Source: Halocaridina rubra
Lineage: Eukaryota; Arthropoda; Malacostraca; Decapoda; Atyidae
NCBI GenBank assembly: GCA_037179515.1
Contig: JAXCGZ010020827.1
Coordinates: 42,501-106,500, forward strand
Direction of reading: 5' to 3'
Length of the DNA stretch: 64,000 nt
A model generated the notes under the pieces. That model was given only the letters and a program-made list of their open reading frames with translations. It searched no databases and was not told the origin of the DNA. Shown here piece by piece: positions 13,495 to 59,696 of the stretch (its first letter is position 1; the number at the start of each line of letters is the position of its first letter). The position numbers and the translations under genes were made by a program.

Positions 13495-14574
13495 TTAATG
13501 AGGCCCCATCCCCTGATCTTCTGTCATTATCTTCTTTATCTCCCCTTTGTCTGGAAGTATTCTGTAACGAAAATTTTTCTTCTCTTCTTCATTTCTTTCA
13601 TCATTTAACCTTCTTGCCTCTTGCAACAAGTTTTTGATCTTTCTCATCTCTTCCTGTGTTCTGTATCGTCTAATGAACACTTCTTTGCATTCTTGAAGGT
13701 CTTTTAGACTTTTTTTTCTCAACAATATTTCCCTACATGTTTCCCCTCTCTCAAAGGTTACTTTTGTTGGTCTCGGCTTTCCTTCCCTCGAATATTTACC
13801 TAGTTGGTGTATGCTTACAATATCCTCAGGACCACATACTACTCCAAGCTTTCTTATCAGGTCTACAACCCTAGCTTTATTTTCTTCAAGTCTCCCCTGC
13901 CATGTTGGCTCCTGGGATTCACTTACGCCTGAGATTACCACTGTCTTCTCCTTATCAAGTGCCTGTCTGATGAGTGGGTTTGCCCTTTCCATCACAACGT
14001 CTTTCATTTTTTCGATTACTGTCTCTTTATAGTCAACTGTTTGTATGTTTTCCAGTGCCACCACCTTTACAGCCTCTTTTACTGCCACATTTCCCTTTAG
14101 TGCATCAGCAAAGGACGTTTTCATGGCATCATTTTCCATATTCAGCTCCTGGAACTCTTTTCTGAACTGTTCAATGTTTTCCTTAATCTGAACATTCCAA
14201 GCAGCAATCTCGTCTCTCTCAGAAGAGAGCAGTGAACTAACATCTAATTCCTTTAGGTTGTCATTTAGCTGTTTGTTTTTATCTTCTTGTTTAGAAATTC
14301 TAGATTCTAGTTGACTCTTTTCCCCTTCCAGCTTCTTTATTCTTTTTTCTAGTTCCTTTCTCTCCTGCCCTTGTGCTTTATTTGCTTCCTCCAAAGATCT
14401 TATTTGTTCTCTGAGTGTTTCATTCTCTTTCATTTCTCCATCCATATTCCGAATTTTATCATCAAGGCTTGTAACCATTTCCTCTAACTTCTTGATTCTC
14501 TGTTTAAGTCCCCTGATGACTACCCCTTCTCCCGCCCCATGGGTGGGAGAGGTTTGGGACAGAGATGGCTTCAT
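13495..14574 (-). CDS. CR1-like LINE ORF1: coiled-coil nucleic-acid-binding protein
   Basis: The ORF is 359 codons from a genuine ATG at 14574. Residues about 20-150 are a charged heptad-rich coiled coil (KQRIKKLEEMV, LEKRIKKLEGEKSQLESRI). Residues about 205-325 look like the RRM plus C-terminal fold of L1-type ORF1 proteins (KTVVISGVSES, PRPTKVTFE, LLQEARRLNDE). Such proteins trimerise, bind element RNA and act as chaperones. I infer the fold from pattern; a profile search would settle it. The frame ends GMGPH followed by TAA, 2 nt before the first listed ORF2 codon, and ORF2's open frame overlaps the last ~35 codons. Confidence 0.85.
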   Translation of the reverse strand: MKPSLSQTSPTHGAGEGVVIRGLKQRIKKLEEMVTSLDDKIRNMDGEMKENETLREQIRSLEEANKAQGQERKELEKRIKKLEGEKSQLESRISKQEDKNKQLNDNLKELDVSSLLSSERDEIAAWNVQIKENIEQFRKEFQELNMENDAMKTSFADALKGNVAVKEAVKVVALENIQTVDYKETVIEKMKDVVMERANPLIRQALDKEKTVVISGVSESQEPTWQGRLEENKARVVDLIRKLGVVCGPEDIVSIHQLGKYSREGKPRPTKVTFERGETCREILLRKKSLKDLQECKEVFIRRYRTQEEMRKIKNLLQEARRLNDERNEEEKKNFRYRILPDKGEIKKIMTEDQGMGPH

Positions 14575-15044
14575 TTTTATGTTCTCCCTCTCACAGAATA
14601 TAGAAAGAAGACGAGAAAGAGGAAAAAAAGAAAAGAGAAAAACTTCTAATTTAGCTTCACACAGAATTTTTATATCTCCATATAAGTGCTATTTAGTGAC
14701 TCAGTTTGTCTCCTTTCCGGTAACACACATCTTAACTTAAAAACTTGACCATGGTAATTTAAGTATAAAAAGAAAAAGAAAAACAAAAGTCAACCTGAAG
14801 GAAAATTCGAATTTGTGTTTGAGGTGGCACCCACCTGTTTCTGTTATATATTCTTCCTAACTGATAAACTGACTTGCTAACCAAGATATGTTATCACGGG
14901 ATTAGACTTTACATTTAACTCAATATATATACAAAATAACAAAATAGTAAAAGAGAAAGTTAAAAGAAAAGCAAAAACAAATGAAGAAAAATAAGACTGC
15001 TGTACTACTTGGCAACTTAACTCAGTACTGTTGACAGGTGGGTA

Positions 15045-15633
15045 TGAGATGAAATGCGTGAGGAGTATGATTGGTGTATCTCGGTTGGATAGGGTTAGGA
15101 ATGAAGTGGTGAGAGCAAGAACGGGTGTGAGGAGAGAAATTGCAGCCAGAGTAGATATGAATGTTCTGAGATGGTTTGGCCATGTGGAAAGGATGGATGA
15201 TGAAAGACTGTTGAAAAAGATGATGAATGCGAGAGTTGATGGGAGAAATGCTAGAGGGAGGCCTAGGTTTGGATGGATGGATGGAGTAAGGAGAGCCCTG
15301 AATGATAGGAGGATGGATGTGAGGGAAGTAAGCGAGCATGCTAGGAATAGGAATGAGTGGCGAGCGATAGTGGCGCAGCTCTGATGGGCATTTGCTGTTA
15401 CCACGGGGCTGCATCTTACAGAGGTAGCCCTGTGGTAGGGGGAGTAGGGGAGTTGGCAGTTGTGAAGCGACACAGGTTGTGGAAGAGCCGGGAGGATGGG
15501 TTGTGGCACTCCAGCAGTGCCATCTGAACAGTCGCTAGCTCCCTCGTCATTGCCCATAAAGCAATGTAATTCCCTTATTGTTTTCTTTTTTTTTTATGTC
15601 GGTTACCCCACAATTAAAGGGGGAAACAGCCAA

Positions 15634-15636
<3 letters not shown>
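15045..15636 (+). pseudogene. LINE-B1, right part after the nested insertion
   Basis: The C-terminal RT-linked region resumes in frame with LINE-B2 ([40 protein letters not shown]) and stops at TGA near 15382. The 3' UTR follows (GCATTTGCTGTTACCACGGG, GTGAAGCGACACAGG) and ends GGGGGAAACAGCCAAGG directly at a (TA)n tract. This half is nearly identical to LINE-B2, so the two copies derive from a recent common source. Confidence 0.9.

Positions 15637-15722
<86 letters not shown>
15637..15722. repeat. (TA)n microsatellite at the 3' end of LINE-B1
   Basis: About 43 TA units follow the LINE 3' terminus CAGCCAAGGC without a gap. Confidence 0.97.
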
Positions 15723-15725
<3 letters not shown>

Positions 15726-15759
15726 AATAGGGCTTATTATATGACAAACTGGGAGGCAT

Positions 15760-15760
15760 C

Positions 15761-15849
<89 letters not shown>

Positions 15850-15875
15850 GTTGTTGTTGTTGTTGTTGTTGTTGT
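15760..15875. repeat. (TTA)n then (TTG)n compound microsatellite
   Basis: About 30 TTA units change to nine TTG units at 15849. Poly-Asn, poly-Tyr and poly-Gln ORFs here are repeat translations. Confidence 0.97.
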
Positions 15876-15945
15876 AGGACAAGGTCAAACAACTTTTGGA
15901 CAGAAAATGTAAAGAATAATGAAAGTAAATTTTTTATAATTACAT

Positions 15946-15946
<1 letters not shown>

Positions 15947-16020
<74 letters not shown>

Positions 16021-16021
16021 A

Positions 16022-16069
<48 letters not shown>
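15947..16069. repeat. (TAG)n microsatellite
   Basis: About 41 TAG units with one AAT interruption near 16020. Poly-Ser and poly-Leu frames are artefacts. Confidence 0.97.
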
Positions 16070-16112
16070 AGACAAAATCTTGGACTCTTTAGGATGTTAT
16101 CGTACGATAAAC

Positions 16113-16522
16113 TCTTCATAGTGTGATTTATTCATTTTTTTTTTTCAAAAAGGTATTGATAAGTAGCATAATCCAAGCAAAATGTCTAATTATGAAAGTA
16201 GAAAAAGAGCAAGATATCGTATTAATAAAGGCAATATTCTTTTAATCGGTTATTCCATCAATTGCATATTGCAAATCTAGGAATGTGCTACTCTAAGAAC
16301 ACATGTACTTATTCTGAATTAACCATTCACCAAATTCCTTAAAAGAGGAAGATATATCGTACTCATGACATCTCCTCCATTGATGGAATAACCAATTAAA
16401 AGTGTATTGGCTTCATTAATACTATATCTTGCTCTTTTCCGACTTTCATAATTAGACAATTTGCTAGGATCACGCTACTTATCAACACCTTTTTGATAAA
16501 AAGAACAAATCACATTATGAAG
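16113..16522. mobile_element. Foldback/MITE-like inverted repeat element (410 bp)
   Basis: The ends are CTTCATAGTGTGATTT and its approximate complement AAATCACATTATGAAG. Inside, 16147-16265 and 16378-16500 are imperfect reverse complements, sharing AGAGCAAGATAT / ATATCTTGCTCT and GGTTATTCCATCAAT / ATTGATGGAATAACC. About 110 bp of unpaired centre remains. No coding potential is seen and the target duplication is unclear, so superfamily assignment is not possible. Confidence 0.75.
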
Positions 16523-16611
16523 TATTCATTTCATTTCTTTCGAGGTTAAGAACTTGATTTGTACGTCTTAAATTGCCACAGTATCTTTCCTAATTGGATA
16601 AATAGTTTTTT

Positions 16612-16776
16612 CTGTTTTATGAGTCACTATTAATCCCCATTCGAATGGAGGTGGATGCAGACGTGTTGGAGCCGAGGAATTAGAGCTGGATGCTCTTCCT
16701 AACGTCTCGCAGTGGTATCGAACACATGCTTGTCCCTTTCAGAGTCGATTTTCCCTGAAAATCTACTGTTTGCTAC
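16612..16776 (-). mobile_element. tRNA-derived SINE, abutting a Tigger fragment
   Basis: This antisense copy has the tail (GTCACTATTAATCCCCATTC) and body (GATGCTCTTCCTAACGTC) well preserved and the tRNA head degraded (AACACATGCTTGTCCCTTTCAG). Its tRNA-head end abuts the Tigger 3' fragment at about 16777. Confidence 0.8.
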
Positions 16777-17241
16777 ACTGTCCCGCAGGAGTGGGACGAT
16801 GATATGGTTCGTTCGGTGCACTTCTGCAATATTATCGATGATGCCAATACTCCTTACAAGACCATCTTCGCACATAAGAAGAAACAGCGACAGCAACTCC
16901 CCATTACCATGTTACTCTCTCGCAAATTCAGCCGTAAAGCTGTCATTGGCTGTGCAGTATATAACGTCATCATCACGTCATTCACGGTAAGCTTACCTAT
17001 CACGTTCATATAGCTTTATGCTAGCGCGCTGTTATTTATGGTAAATTTACCTGTCACACTCATATACATTTAAGCTTGCGAGCTGTTTTTAATAAAGTAA
17101 AGGGTGGAGTGCAGGGGGGGTTTATAAAGGTAAAAATAAATGTAAAATACCTGTAATAAATATAGTGCTGCTACTTTGCGGATTTTCACCTATCGCGAGT
17201 GGTCCCGGAACGTTATACTCACAAAAAACGAGGGAATACTG
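16777..17241 (+). mobile_element. Tigger-like DNA transposon, 3' fragment
   Basis: It begins within the transposase C-terminal end (ATGGTTCGTTCGGTGCACTTC, as at 59257) and continues through the 3' UTR to the right terminal inverted repeat, ending AGGGAATACTG before TA at 17242. The rest of the element is missing upstream. Confidence 0.85.
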
Positions 17242-17321
17242 TAGTACACTAAAAAGTACTAAGGATCTCGAATTTTCTTTCAAGTTCCTTATGTAACCAT
17301 AACCATTCACATTTACAACAT

Positions 17322-17328
<7 letters not shown>

Positions 17329-17375
<47 letters not shown>
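17329..17375. repeat. (TA)n tract left of the tRNA-like cluster
   Basis: About 23 TA units, followed directly by TATGAATAAATTTTTACCCC. Confidence 0.95.
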
Positions 17376-17378
<3 letters not shown>

Positions 17379-17386
17379 TAAATTTT

Positions 17387-17459
17387 TACCCCGACCGGTG
17401 CTTGAACCTAGGACTTATAATTACTAAGTCAAGGCGCTACCAACTACACCACAGGAGGT
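17387..17459 (-). other. tRNA-like sequence (inverted copy)
   Basis: This is the reverse-complement copy of the core. It has TAGTTGG in the D loop (one T more than the 1-880 copies), which restores a canonical G18-G19 spacing, but the B-box side is altered (GGTTCAAGCACC). Confidence 0.6.
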
Positions 17460-17693
17460 TAAAAGGAATCCAACCTTTTACCTTATATCTGCTATACTTA
17501 GGAATGAATGCATTCTATCTGAATGCCACTATGTTCATATTACAGATTACCCAACCTCACTCGTGGCTTCATTTTCACATTTAATTCATTTCCCAATCTC
17601 ATTCGGGCTATACAAGGAACATAGTGGCATTCAGATAGAATACGTTCATTCCTAGTTATAGCAGATATAAGCTATAAGGTTGGATTCCTTTTA

Positions 17694-17766
17694 ACCTTTT
17701 GTGGTGTAGTTGGTAGCGCCTTGACTTAGTATTTATAAGTCCTAGGTTCAAGTCCCGGTCGGGGTA
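17694..17766 (+). other. tRNA-like sequence (direct copy 1 of cluster)
   Basis: A and B boxes are present (TGGTGTAGTTGG, GGTTCAAGTCC). The loop region reads TAGTATTTATAA, a change that spoils the anticodon-like stem. Confidence 0.6.
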
Positions 17767-17966
17767 AACAATGATTCATGTTTTCACATATGTAACGTGC
17801 TTATTTGATTATTGTATAGCCCGTATGAGATTGGGAAATGAATTAAATGCGAAAATGAAGCCACGAGTGAGGTTGGGAATCTGTAATATGTACATAGTGG
17901 CATTCAGATAGAATGCGTTCATTCCTAAGCATAGCAGATATAAGGTATAAAGTTGTATTCCTTTTA

Positions 17967-18039
17967 ACCTTCTGTGGTGTAGTTGGTAGCGCCTTGACTT
18001 AGTAATTATAAGTCCTAGGTTCAAGTCCCGGTCGGGGTA
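17967..18039 (+). other. tRNA-like sequence (direct copy 2 of cluster)
   Basis: 73 nt with both boxes. The GACTTA/TAAGTC stem encloses GTAATTA. It lies 273 bp after the previous core. Confidence 0.6.
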
Positions 18040-18047
18040 AAAACTTA

Positions 18048-18049
<2 letters not shown>

Positions 18050-18144
<95 letters not shown>

Positions 18145-18151
18145 GCACACA
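18050..18151. repeat. (TA)n with short (AC)n end
   Basis: About 45 TA units then ACACGCACAC. It adjoins the right end of the tRNA-like cluster. Confidence 0.95.
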
Positions 18152-18290
18152 TTATTGTTGTTGTTGTGGTGATAGTGGTGGAGATGTCTCAGGCTAAAAA
18201 GAACACTGAAATAGTTTAATGTAATATAAAATTGAAAATGCAAGTAATATGATAATAAAATTATATGAGCATTAAATGAAAAGAGTCGAT

Positions 18291-18294
<4 letters not shown>

Positions 18295-18361
<67 letters not shown>
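18295..18361. repeat. (GA)n microsatellite
   Basis: About 33 GA units, 300 bp upstream of the GGA start codon. Confidence 0.97.
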
Positions 18362-18365
<4 letters not shown>

Positions 18366-18658
18366 GTATCAAAATAAATATTATTAAATTATTCACAATT
18401 GCAATTTCAGTAATTGTAGAGTGTAGCATATTTCATCTTGTATCTAGATACCATTTTCTCTAAATATATACATTCGAAACCAACTCTTTTCCTGAAAATC
18501 TGAAATTTTTTAATCTTCCTACGATGGGATAAATATTAATATATCTAATTACGACACAAAATAAAAAAAAAATAAATTGCTTCTTTACTAAAATAGAAAA
18601 ACAAAATATTTTAGTGTCAAATGAGCTTCCGGGCGAACAACAACAACACAGACGGACC

Positions 18659-54188
<35,530 letters not shown>

Positions 54189-55111
54189 ATGCCACTTAAC
54201 CTCTTATGGTAGTTAATTGCAATATCATGTTTTCATATTTTACATATGCTGCTAGAGAAAGTGATTTTGCTTCTTTTTTCGGGGGATATGAAGGAATATG
54301 ATCTGCTTGTTATTAATACTATTCTCAATTCTGTAGGGTCTGTTGCCCAGGTATATGTAGCTCTTAATACAAATAATTATTTTTTGATCAGTCCATTCAA
54401 TAATCATTACTCAAAGTGTGTGAGATTTCTAATTTCTGTATTTTAATGATCTGCTATTTTTAAGAATGCTTTGTTGTCTATTAATGAATAATAATTTTTA
54501 TTGTACTCTTGTCTCAGAAATGTAAAAAGTAGATTGAAGTGGGAACCTGATTCAGAAAACTGGAAAGGCAAATTCTAGGTGGAACCGTATTAATCAGTAC
54601 TGTATTTGGAGTGGTATTATCTTGATTTACAAAAAGGTTTTGTAATCACCATGGCCACCTCCCCGTCCAATAATAAAGGTATATTTTAGAAGTCATCGTG
54701 GGTAACTTTATAAACTTTCAAAAAATGTTCTTAAAATCTGTGATAGCAATATTCATCTTTAGTTGGATGCGGCTTAGACCAATCTGGTAACACTGATTCC
54801 ATGGCTTACAGCCGAATTTTACGATATTTATGAAAATGCTAGTGAGTCTGAAATCATGGCTGGTATGCATTAGGTGTTTTTAGTTCCAAACTTTGTTTTT
54901 TAACGATGTTACAGTATTGTAGATGGTAATTGGATGGCCATAACTGAACAAAGAGGGGAAGCAGCAGGGCTTACTCGTACTCCCCCAATCCTTACCCCTT
55001 CTTTCAGATTTTCTTTGGTAAGAAAAGAAAATCCAGGAAGTTAGGCATTGATATCTCTTCGCTGTTATATCTTTTAATCTACTCTTACCCGACACTTGGG
55101 ATATGCATCAT
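54189..55111 (+). other. GGA 3' UTR and downstream flank
   Basis: AT-rich sequence without a further recognisable exon. A canonical AATAAA lies at 54672-54677, 484 nt after the stop, and is the best candidate poly(A) signal. The real cleavage site is not visible. Short ORFs of 66-71 codons have no recognisable product. Confidence 0.45.
54672..54677 (+). terminator. Candidate poly(A) signal of GGA
   Basis: AATAAA is the first perfect hexamer after the stop codon. Use is inferred only from position. Confidence 0.35.
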
Positions 55112-55272
55112 TTTACGTGTCGCAATTAGTCCCCATTCAAAAGGGGGTGGATACAGACATGTTGGAGCTGGGGATTATGGCTAGATGCTCTTCCCAGCAC
55201 CTCACACTGGGATCAAACTTGTGTCAGTCGCTTCCCAAGTCATGCAGTCAACCACTTAGCCACCAATGCCCC
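55112..55272 (-). mobile_element. tRNA-derived SINE
   Basis: Antisense copy downstream of GGA. ATGTTGGAGCTGGGGATTAT and GTCGCTTCCCAAGTCATGCA are recognisable. Confidence 0.82.
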
Positions 55273-55279
55273 ACACAAG

Positions 55280-56050
55280 GAAATGGATAGGTAATTTTTC
55301 ACCCCCACCAGCACAAGTAGTGAATATATTCTGTGAATTTAACCAGCATATTCCCTCTATCAGTTGCTTTAAAATTTTTTTAAATTTGTTTGTTTGTGTC
55401 CTTTTCATTAAATTCCATATCTCTTCTTAGGTCTACCCTTTTTCTTGATGTAACATTCGAATCTTACTTTGAGAAATCGAGTAGCATATGTTTTTATTAT
55501 AATAATTTTTCATGGCTTCTGTGCAATGTATATGTATCAGTTTTATTCTTTTGGTGACCTTTTTACTTCCAATATTAGCTGTTTGCTGTAAACTCATTTG
55601 TATTTGTGCAAAAATAGGGAGAAACGTTTCCATAATCCTTTATATCATTGTGCTCACTCGCATTGTTTTTGTTTCCTTCCAGGATTCTTTACTTTTTTTT
55701 TTTTTTATCTGAACTTCTGACTGTCTAGTTTTGGTCTGTTCCCTTGAATATCCTGAAAGGCTCAGTTTTCTAATCACCTATAAATTCTGTTCTGTAAAGT
55801 ACACTGACTTTGATTTCTTAGCAATACCCATAACTTGCATCCAGTAATTTCTGTTTCTTTGAATACCCATATCTTGGATCCAGTAATTTCTGTTTCTTTG
55901 AATCCTTTAGCCAGGTTAAATTTGTTTTGCACTATATCTCAAATATGTTAACTCCTTAGTGCAATGCTAAATAGTTTCCAAAAATATGCTTGCAGCTGTG
56001 TAGTTAATTAGTAACATAGCCCAGTCTACTTAAAATTGAGTAATTTGAGG
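55280..56050. other. Unique AT-rich sequence, no gene recognised
   Basis: The only structure is a 41-bp direct duplication at about 55822-55903 (ATCCAGTAATTTCTGTTTCT twice). Confidence 0.5.
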
Positions 56051-56188
56051 TTTTATGTCACTCTTAATCCCCATAATAAGGGTGGATACAGGTTGTAGCT
56101 GGGGAATTAAGGCTGGCTGCCTCTCCTTTTGGCATGGTGTGCTAGATCACAGGTCTATCACTTCCTGAGCTATGTGCTCTAACCACTG
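56051..56188 (-). mobile_element. tRNA-derived SINE
   Basis: Antisense. The tail, GGGGAATTAAGGCTGGCTGC and GTGCTCTAACCACTGTACTA are preserved. Confidence 0.82.
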
Positions 56189-56489
56189 TACTATGGGCAG
56201 TAGACAGACTGATTGCATAGAAACGATTGAATTAATAGGTATGCTTGTGCAGAGTTGAAAAGAAATTCCACATAAATTGTATTTTCAATTCATGCGTATA
56301 GATATCTGTATACATTAATATATTCCTACAATTTTCCTCTTCTGTTTTCTTAACGGATTTGTTAATATTTTGCTCTTTTACAAAAGTTTTCAGCTTGTAA
56401 TACAAGATGTAATTATCAGTTTTACCGAATTTTTTTCTGCTTAACTTGCCTTTCTGTTTTCATGCCATGAATACTGTAATTTTATTTTT

Positions 56490-56632
56490 GGTCACTATTA
56501 GTTCTCATTTGGGGGTGGACACAGATGGATTGAAGTTGGGCAATTAAGGCTGGATGTCCTTTCTATTGGTACACCGAGGGCTGAAACGCAGGTTCGCCGC
56601 CACCTGAGTCAAGCGCTCTACTGGATACAATA
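56490..56632 (-). mobile_element. tRNA-derived SINE
   Basis: Antisense. GTCACTATTAGTTCTCATTT and AATTAAGGCTGGATGTCCTT are preserved. The head is altered (CAGGTTCGCCGCCACCTGAG). Confidence 0.8.
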
Positions 56633-56701
56633 TGGCGGTCCCCGCTATGAATATTGTGAAGTACTTAATGATATATAAGCTTGCTTAATTAAATGAGATT
56701 A

Positions 56702-59655
56702 CAGTGATCCCTCGCTATATCGCGGTTCACCTTTCGCGAATTCAGTGCATCACGGTTTTTTTGGTGAGCTTTTTTTTATTTTTCTGGGTATATGTGAGAA
56801 TATTAAAATATAAAAATATTAAAATTTTCAGTATTTTCATTATGATGTTGAAAAAAAAAAAATTTCATTATTTTATTGATAAATAAAAGTATTTCCCAGA
56901 CTAAGAATAATAAAACAGTAAAAAATAGTATAAAACATAAATTTAAACATGTAACTCTGCACCATAGAAAATACGATACTGGTATTGGCGATTCGGAAAA
57001 TGCGAAGGGTCGCACCTACATCAGATAGTACATATTAAAATTTCCAGTATTTTCATTATTTTATTGATAAAAAAAGTATATCCTAGCCTAAGAACAATAA
57101 AACAGTAAAAAATAGTAAAAAACATAAATTTAAATATGTAACTCACACTATTGCACCATGTAAAATACGATACCGGTATCGGCATTTCGGAAAATGAAAA
57201 GGGTCGCACCTCCGTGAGATAGTACATATTAAAATTTCCAGTAGTTTCATTATTTTATTGATAAAAAAAAGGTATTTCGTAGCCTAAGAATAATAACACA
57301 GTAAAAAACATAAATTTAAACATGTAACTCACAGTATTGCACCATGTAAAATACTGTATGATAACATATTGGCGTCTTGGAAAACGCGAAGGGTCGCACC
57401 TACATGAGATAGTACATTGGATGCTATTGGCTGATGGGTGGGAAACGACGAATCACAGAATTGTTTTTCTGTATGTTCTGTATCATGGGGTCTGATTGGC
57501 TTTTTGATTGAAGCTTCATTCTCCCAGCATCTTCCATTGTCTCGCCTCACTCGTTCAGTCTACTCATGTGTGCGCCGTTCGCATTGTGCTTCTTAATATG
57601 TTGTGCTTGTGATTTTGTGAAACTTTTGAATTTGAACCTCTGCAATTCCTCCCAAGCATCCTTCATCTTCTAAGGCTTTTGGTAGTAAGCCTAGTGGCAA
57701 AGGAAGATGTTGACCATAACAGAAAAGGTAAAACTGTTAGATATGCTGAAGGAAGGAAAAAGGCTCGTGGATGTCGGCCGCCATTTCGGCATCAACGAAT
57801 CTATTGTTCGATACATTAAAAAGGACGAGGCAAATATCAGGAAAACAGCGACTATTACTTTTAGTAAAACAGCGAAGAGGGTCGTAACACCCCGCAATAT
57901 GATAATAGTGCGGATGGATAGCCCTGTGGATTGCTGATTGCAGGAAGGAGAACATCATCTTAGACACCAATATCATAGAAACAAATGCAAAGAAGCTGTA
58001 CGAGACATTCGCTGCAAACGAACCCGATGACGACAGTGGCGACTGTGAGGAGGAGGAGAAAGAAGAAGATATCGATGACCCACAACCAGGGCCCTCCAGC
58101 GATTCTCCACCAAGGAAACGATTGTTCGTTGCAAGAAAGGGATGGTTTGCCAAATTTCAAAAATGCTACGGACTAAAGAGCGTTTCGGTGCATGGCAAAG
58201 CTGCCTCTGCAGATACAGCTGCAGCTGAAGAATATGTAAAGAACAACTTCAAGAAAATTTTTGAGGAAGGCGAATGTGCTCCTGAGCAAGTATTTAACAT
58301 GAGACTGGGTTATTTTGGAAGAAAATGCCGTCTCGCACTTTTGTCTTCAAGGTAGAAGCTAAAGCCCTGGGATTTAAAGCGCACAAAGACCGCGTTACCC
58401 TCGTCATGTGTGGGAATGCTGCGGGCTTCATGTGGGCTTATCTACAAGTCTTAGAACCCTAGGGCTTTAAAGAACAAAAACAAGAATCTGCTGCCAGTGT
58501 ATTGGATGCATAACCCTAAGGCCTGGATCACGAAAGTCACATCAGACTGGTTTCACCAATGCTTTATCCCTCAGGTCAAAGATTATCTTGCGGAGAAGGG
58601 CTTTGAATTTACAGTCTTTCTTTTGATGGAAAATACTGGTGGCCACGCTACTGATCTCCAATATGACGGTGTTCAAGCAGAGTTCCTGCCACCGAATACG
58701 GCATCACTGATTCAGCCTGTGGATCAAGGCGTTATTCGTGCGTTCAAGGCCCTCTACACACGAAATGCCCTGACGAACCTGTTTGACTCCATGGATGCGG
58801 ACAAAGAATTCTCACTGAAGACGTACTGGCGTAATTACATGATTGCTACATGCCTTCAAAATATTCAGAATGCAAGCAAAGAGATGAAGCTGGCCACAAT
58901 CAATGCCAGCTGGAAGAAATTGTGGCCGGAAGTCATCTACGACTACAAGAGATTCGCTCCTGATGAAGTCCATAACTCGGCAGTTGCGAAAGCTGTGAAG
59001 TTGGCTGCATTTCTAGGAGGAGAAGGCTTTAAACATATGACCCACGAAGACGAGAATGAACTGATCGACTGCCACTCGCAGCCTTTGACTGATGAAGACT
59101 TGGAGGAAATGACAAAATCAGCGAGCGAAGAAGAGGAAGAATAACCAGAGGAAACGCACGAAGAAGTCGAAGAACCTGGCTTTACACTCGAACGTCTGGC
59201 AGCCATGTATAACATGGCGAAAGAGCAACAACTGTCGCAGGAGCATGATGATAATATGGTTCGTTCGGTGCACTTCTGCAATATTATCGACAATGCCATG
59301 ACTCCTTACAAGACCATCTGCGCACAAAAGAAAAAAAAAGCGACAGCAACTCCCCATTACCATGTTCTTCTCTCGCAAAAAGCAGCAATAAAGCTGTCAT
59401 TGGCTGTGGAGTATGTACATGTCATCATCACGTCATTCATGTTAAGCTTACCTATCACGTGCATATAAATTTACGCTTGCACGCTGTTATTAATAAAGTA
59501 AAGGGTGGTTTGTTAACAGTGCAGGGAGGTTTTATACAGTAAAGGTAAAAATAAATGTAAAATACCTATGTATACATGGTGCTCCTACTTCTCGGATTTT
59601 CACCTATAGCGGACGGTCCCGGAACCGAACCCCTGCGATAAACAAGGGAGCACTG
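56702..59655 (+). mobile_element. Tigger copy T10, full length with TA target duplication (2.95 kb)
   Basis: TA at 56700-56701 and 59656-59657 flanks the termini CAGTGATCCCTCGCTATATC and AAGGGAGCACTG. The order inside is 5' direct subrepeats (three, about 185 bp each, 56870-57370), transposase (57650-59400), and 3' UTR with AATAAAGTAAAGGG. This is the clearest whole element of the family and serves as the reference for the other copies. Confidence 0.93.
57650..59400 (+). pseudogene. Tigger T10 transposase, broken
   Basis: The start codon is lost (AATTCCTCCCAAGC where other copies have ATG). The HTH part (57707-57937) has VKLLDMLKEGKRL and FGINESIVRYIKKDE. A second piece (58122-58355) has KGWFAKFQK and KAASADTAAAEEYVK, then reads NMRLGYFGRK where NMDETGLFWK is expected, so the first catalytic Asp is removed by a short deletion. 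The third piece (58497-59144) reads LLMENTGGH, with Glu in place of the second catalytic Asp. The acidic C-terminus follows. This copy is dead. Confidence 0.9.
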
Positions 59656-59696
59656 TAATGTATAGGATTTCTTTTTCTTTTTTTTTTTACATTTTA

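Larger units (their letters stand above)
10581..15044 (-). mobile_element. Apparently intact two-ORF CR1-like LINE (about 4.46 kb)
   Basis: The element reads on the minus strand with its 5' end at about 15044, a ~470-nt leader, ORF1 (14574-13495), ORF2 (13492-10670) and a short 3' UTR. The UTR ends at 10581 in two copies of CAATTAGGTAATCA, a short terminal repeat of the kind seen in CR1/L2 elements. Boundaries are set by comparison with uninterrupted LINE-B2, where AAATGTG joins directly to TTTGAGATGAAATGC. About two target bases are lost and I see no long target duplication. Both ORFs are open, which is unique among the elements of this window and suggests a recent insertion. Confidence 0.92.
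17376..18049. repeat. Head-to-head cluster of the tRNA-like repeat
   Basis: One inverted unit (17376 to about 17612) meets two direct units (about 17613-18049; period 273 bp) at a symmetric junction near GGGCTATACAAGG. The outer ends mirror each other, TGAATAAATTTTTACCCCGAC against GTCGGGGTAAAAACTTATTCA, and both outer ends run into (TA)n. The whole block looks like a palindromic unit with tRNA-like termini. Confidence 0.85.

Noticed and set aside
14877..15557. ORFs of 130-226 codons on the minus strand opposite LINE-B1, and the like opposite LINE-B2 (24892-25537)
   Set aside because: They are antisense shadows of the LINE coding strand, whose frame is supported by conserved RT-linked motifs.
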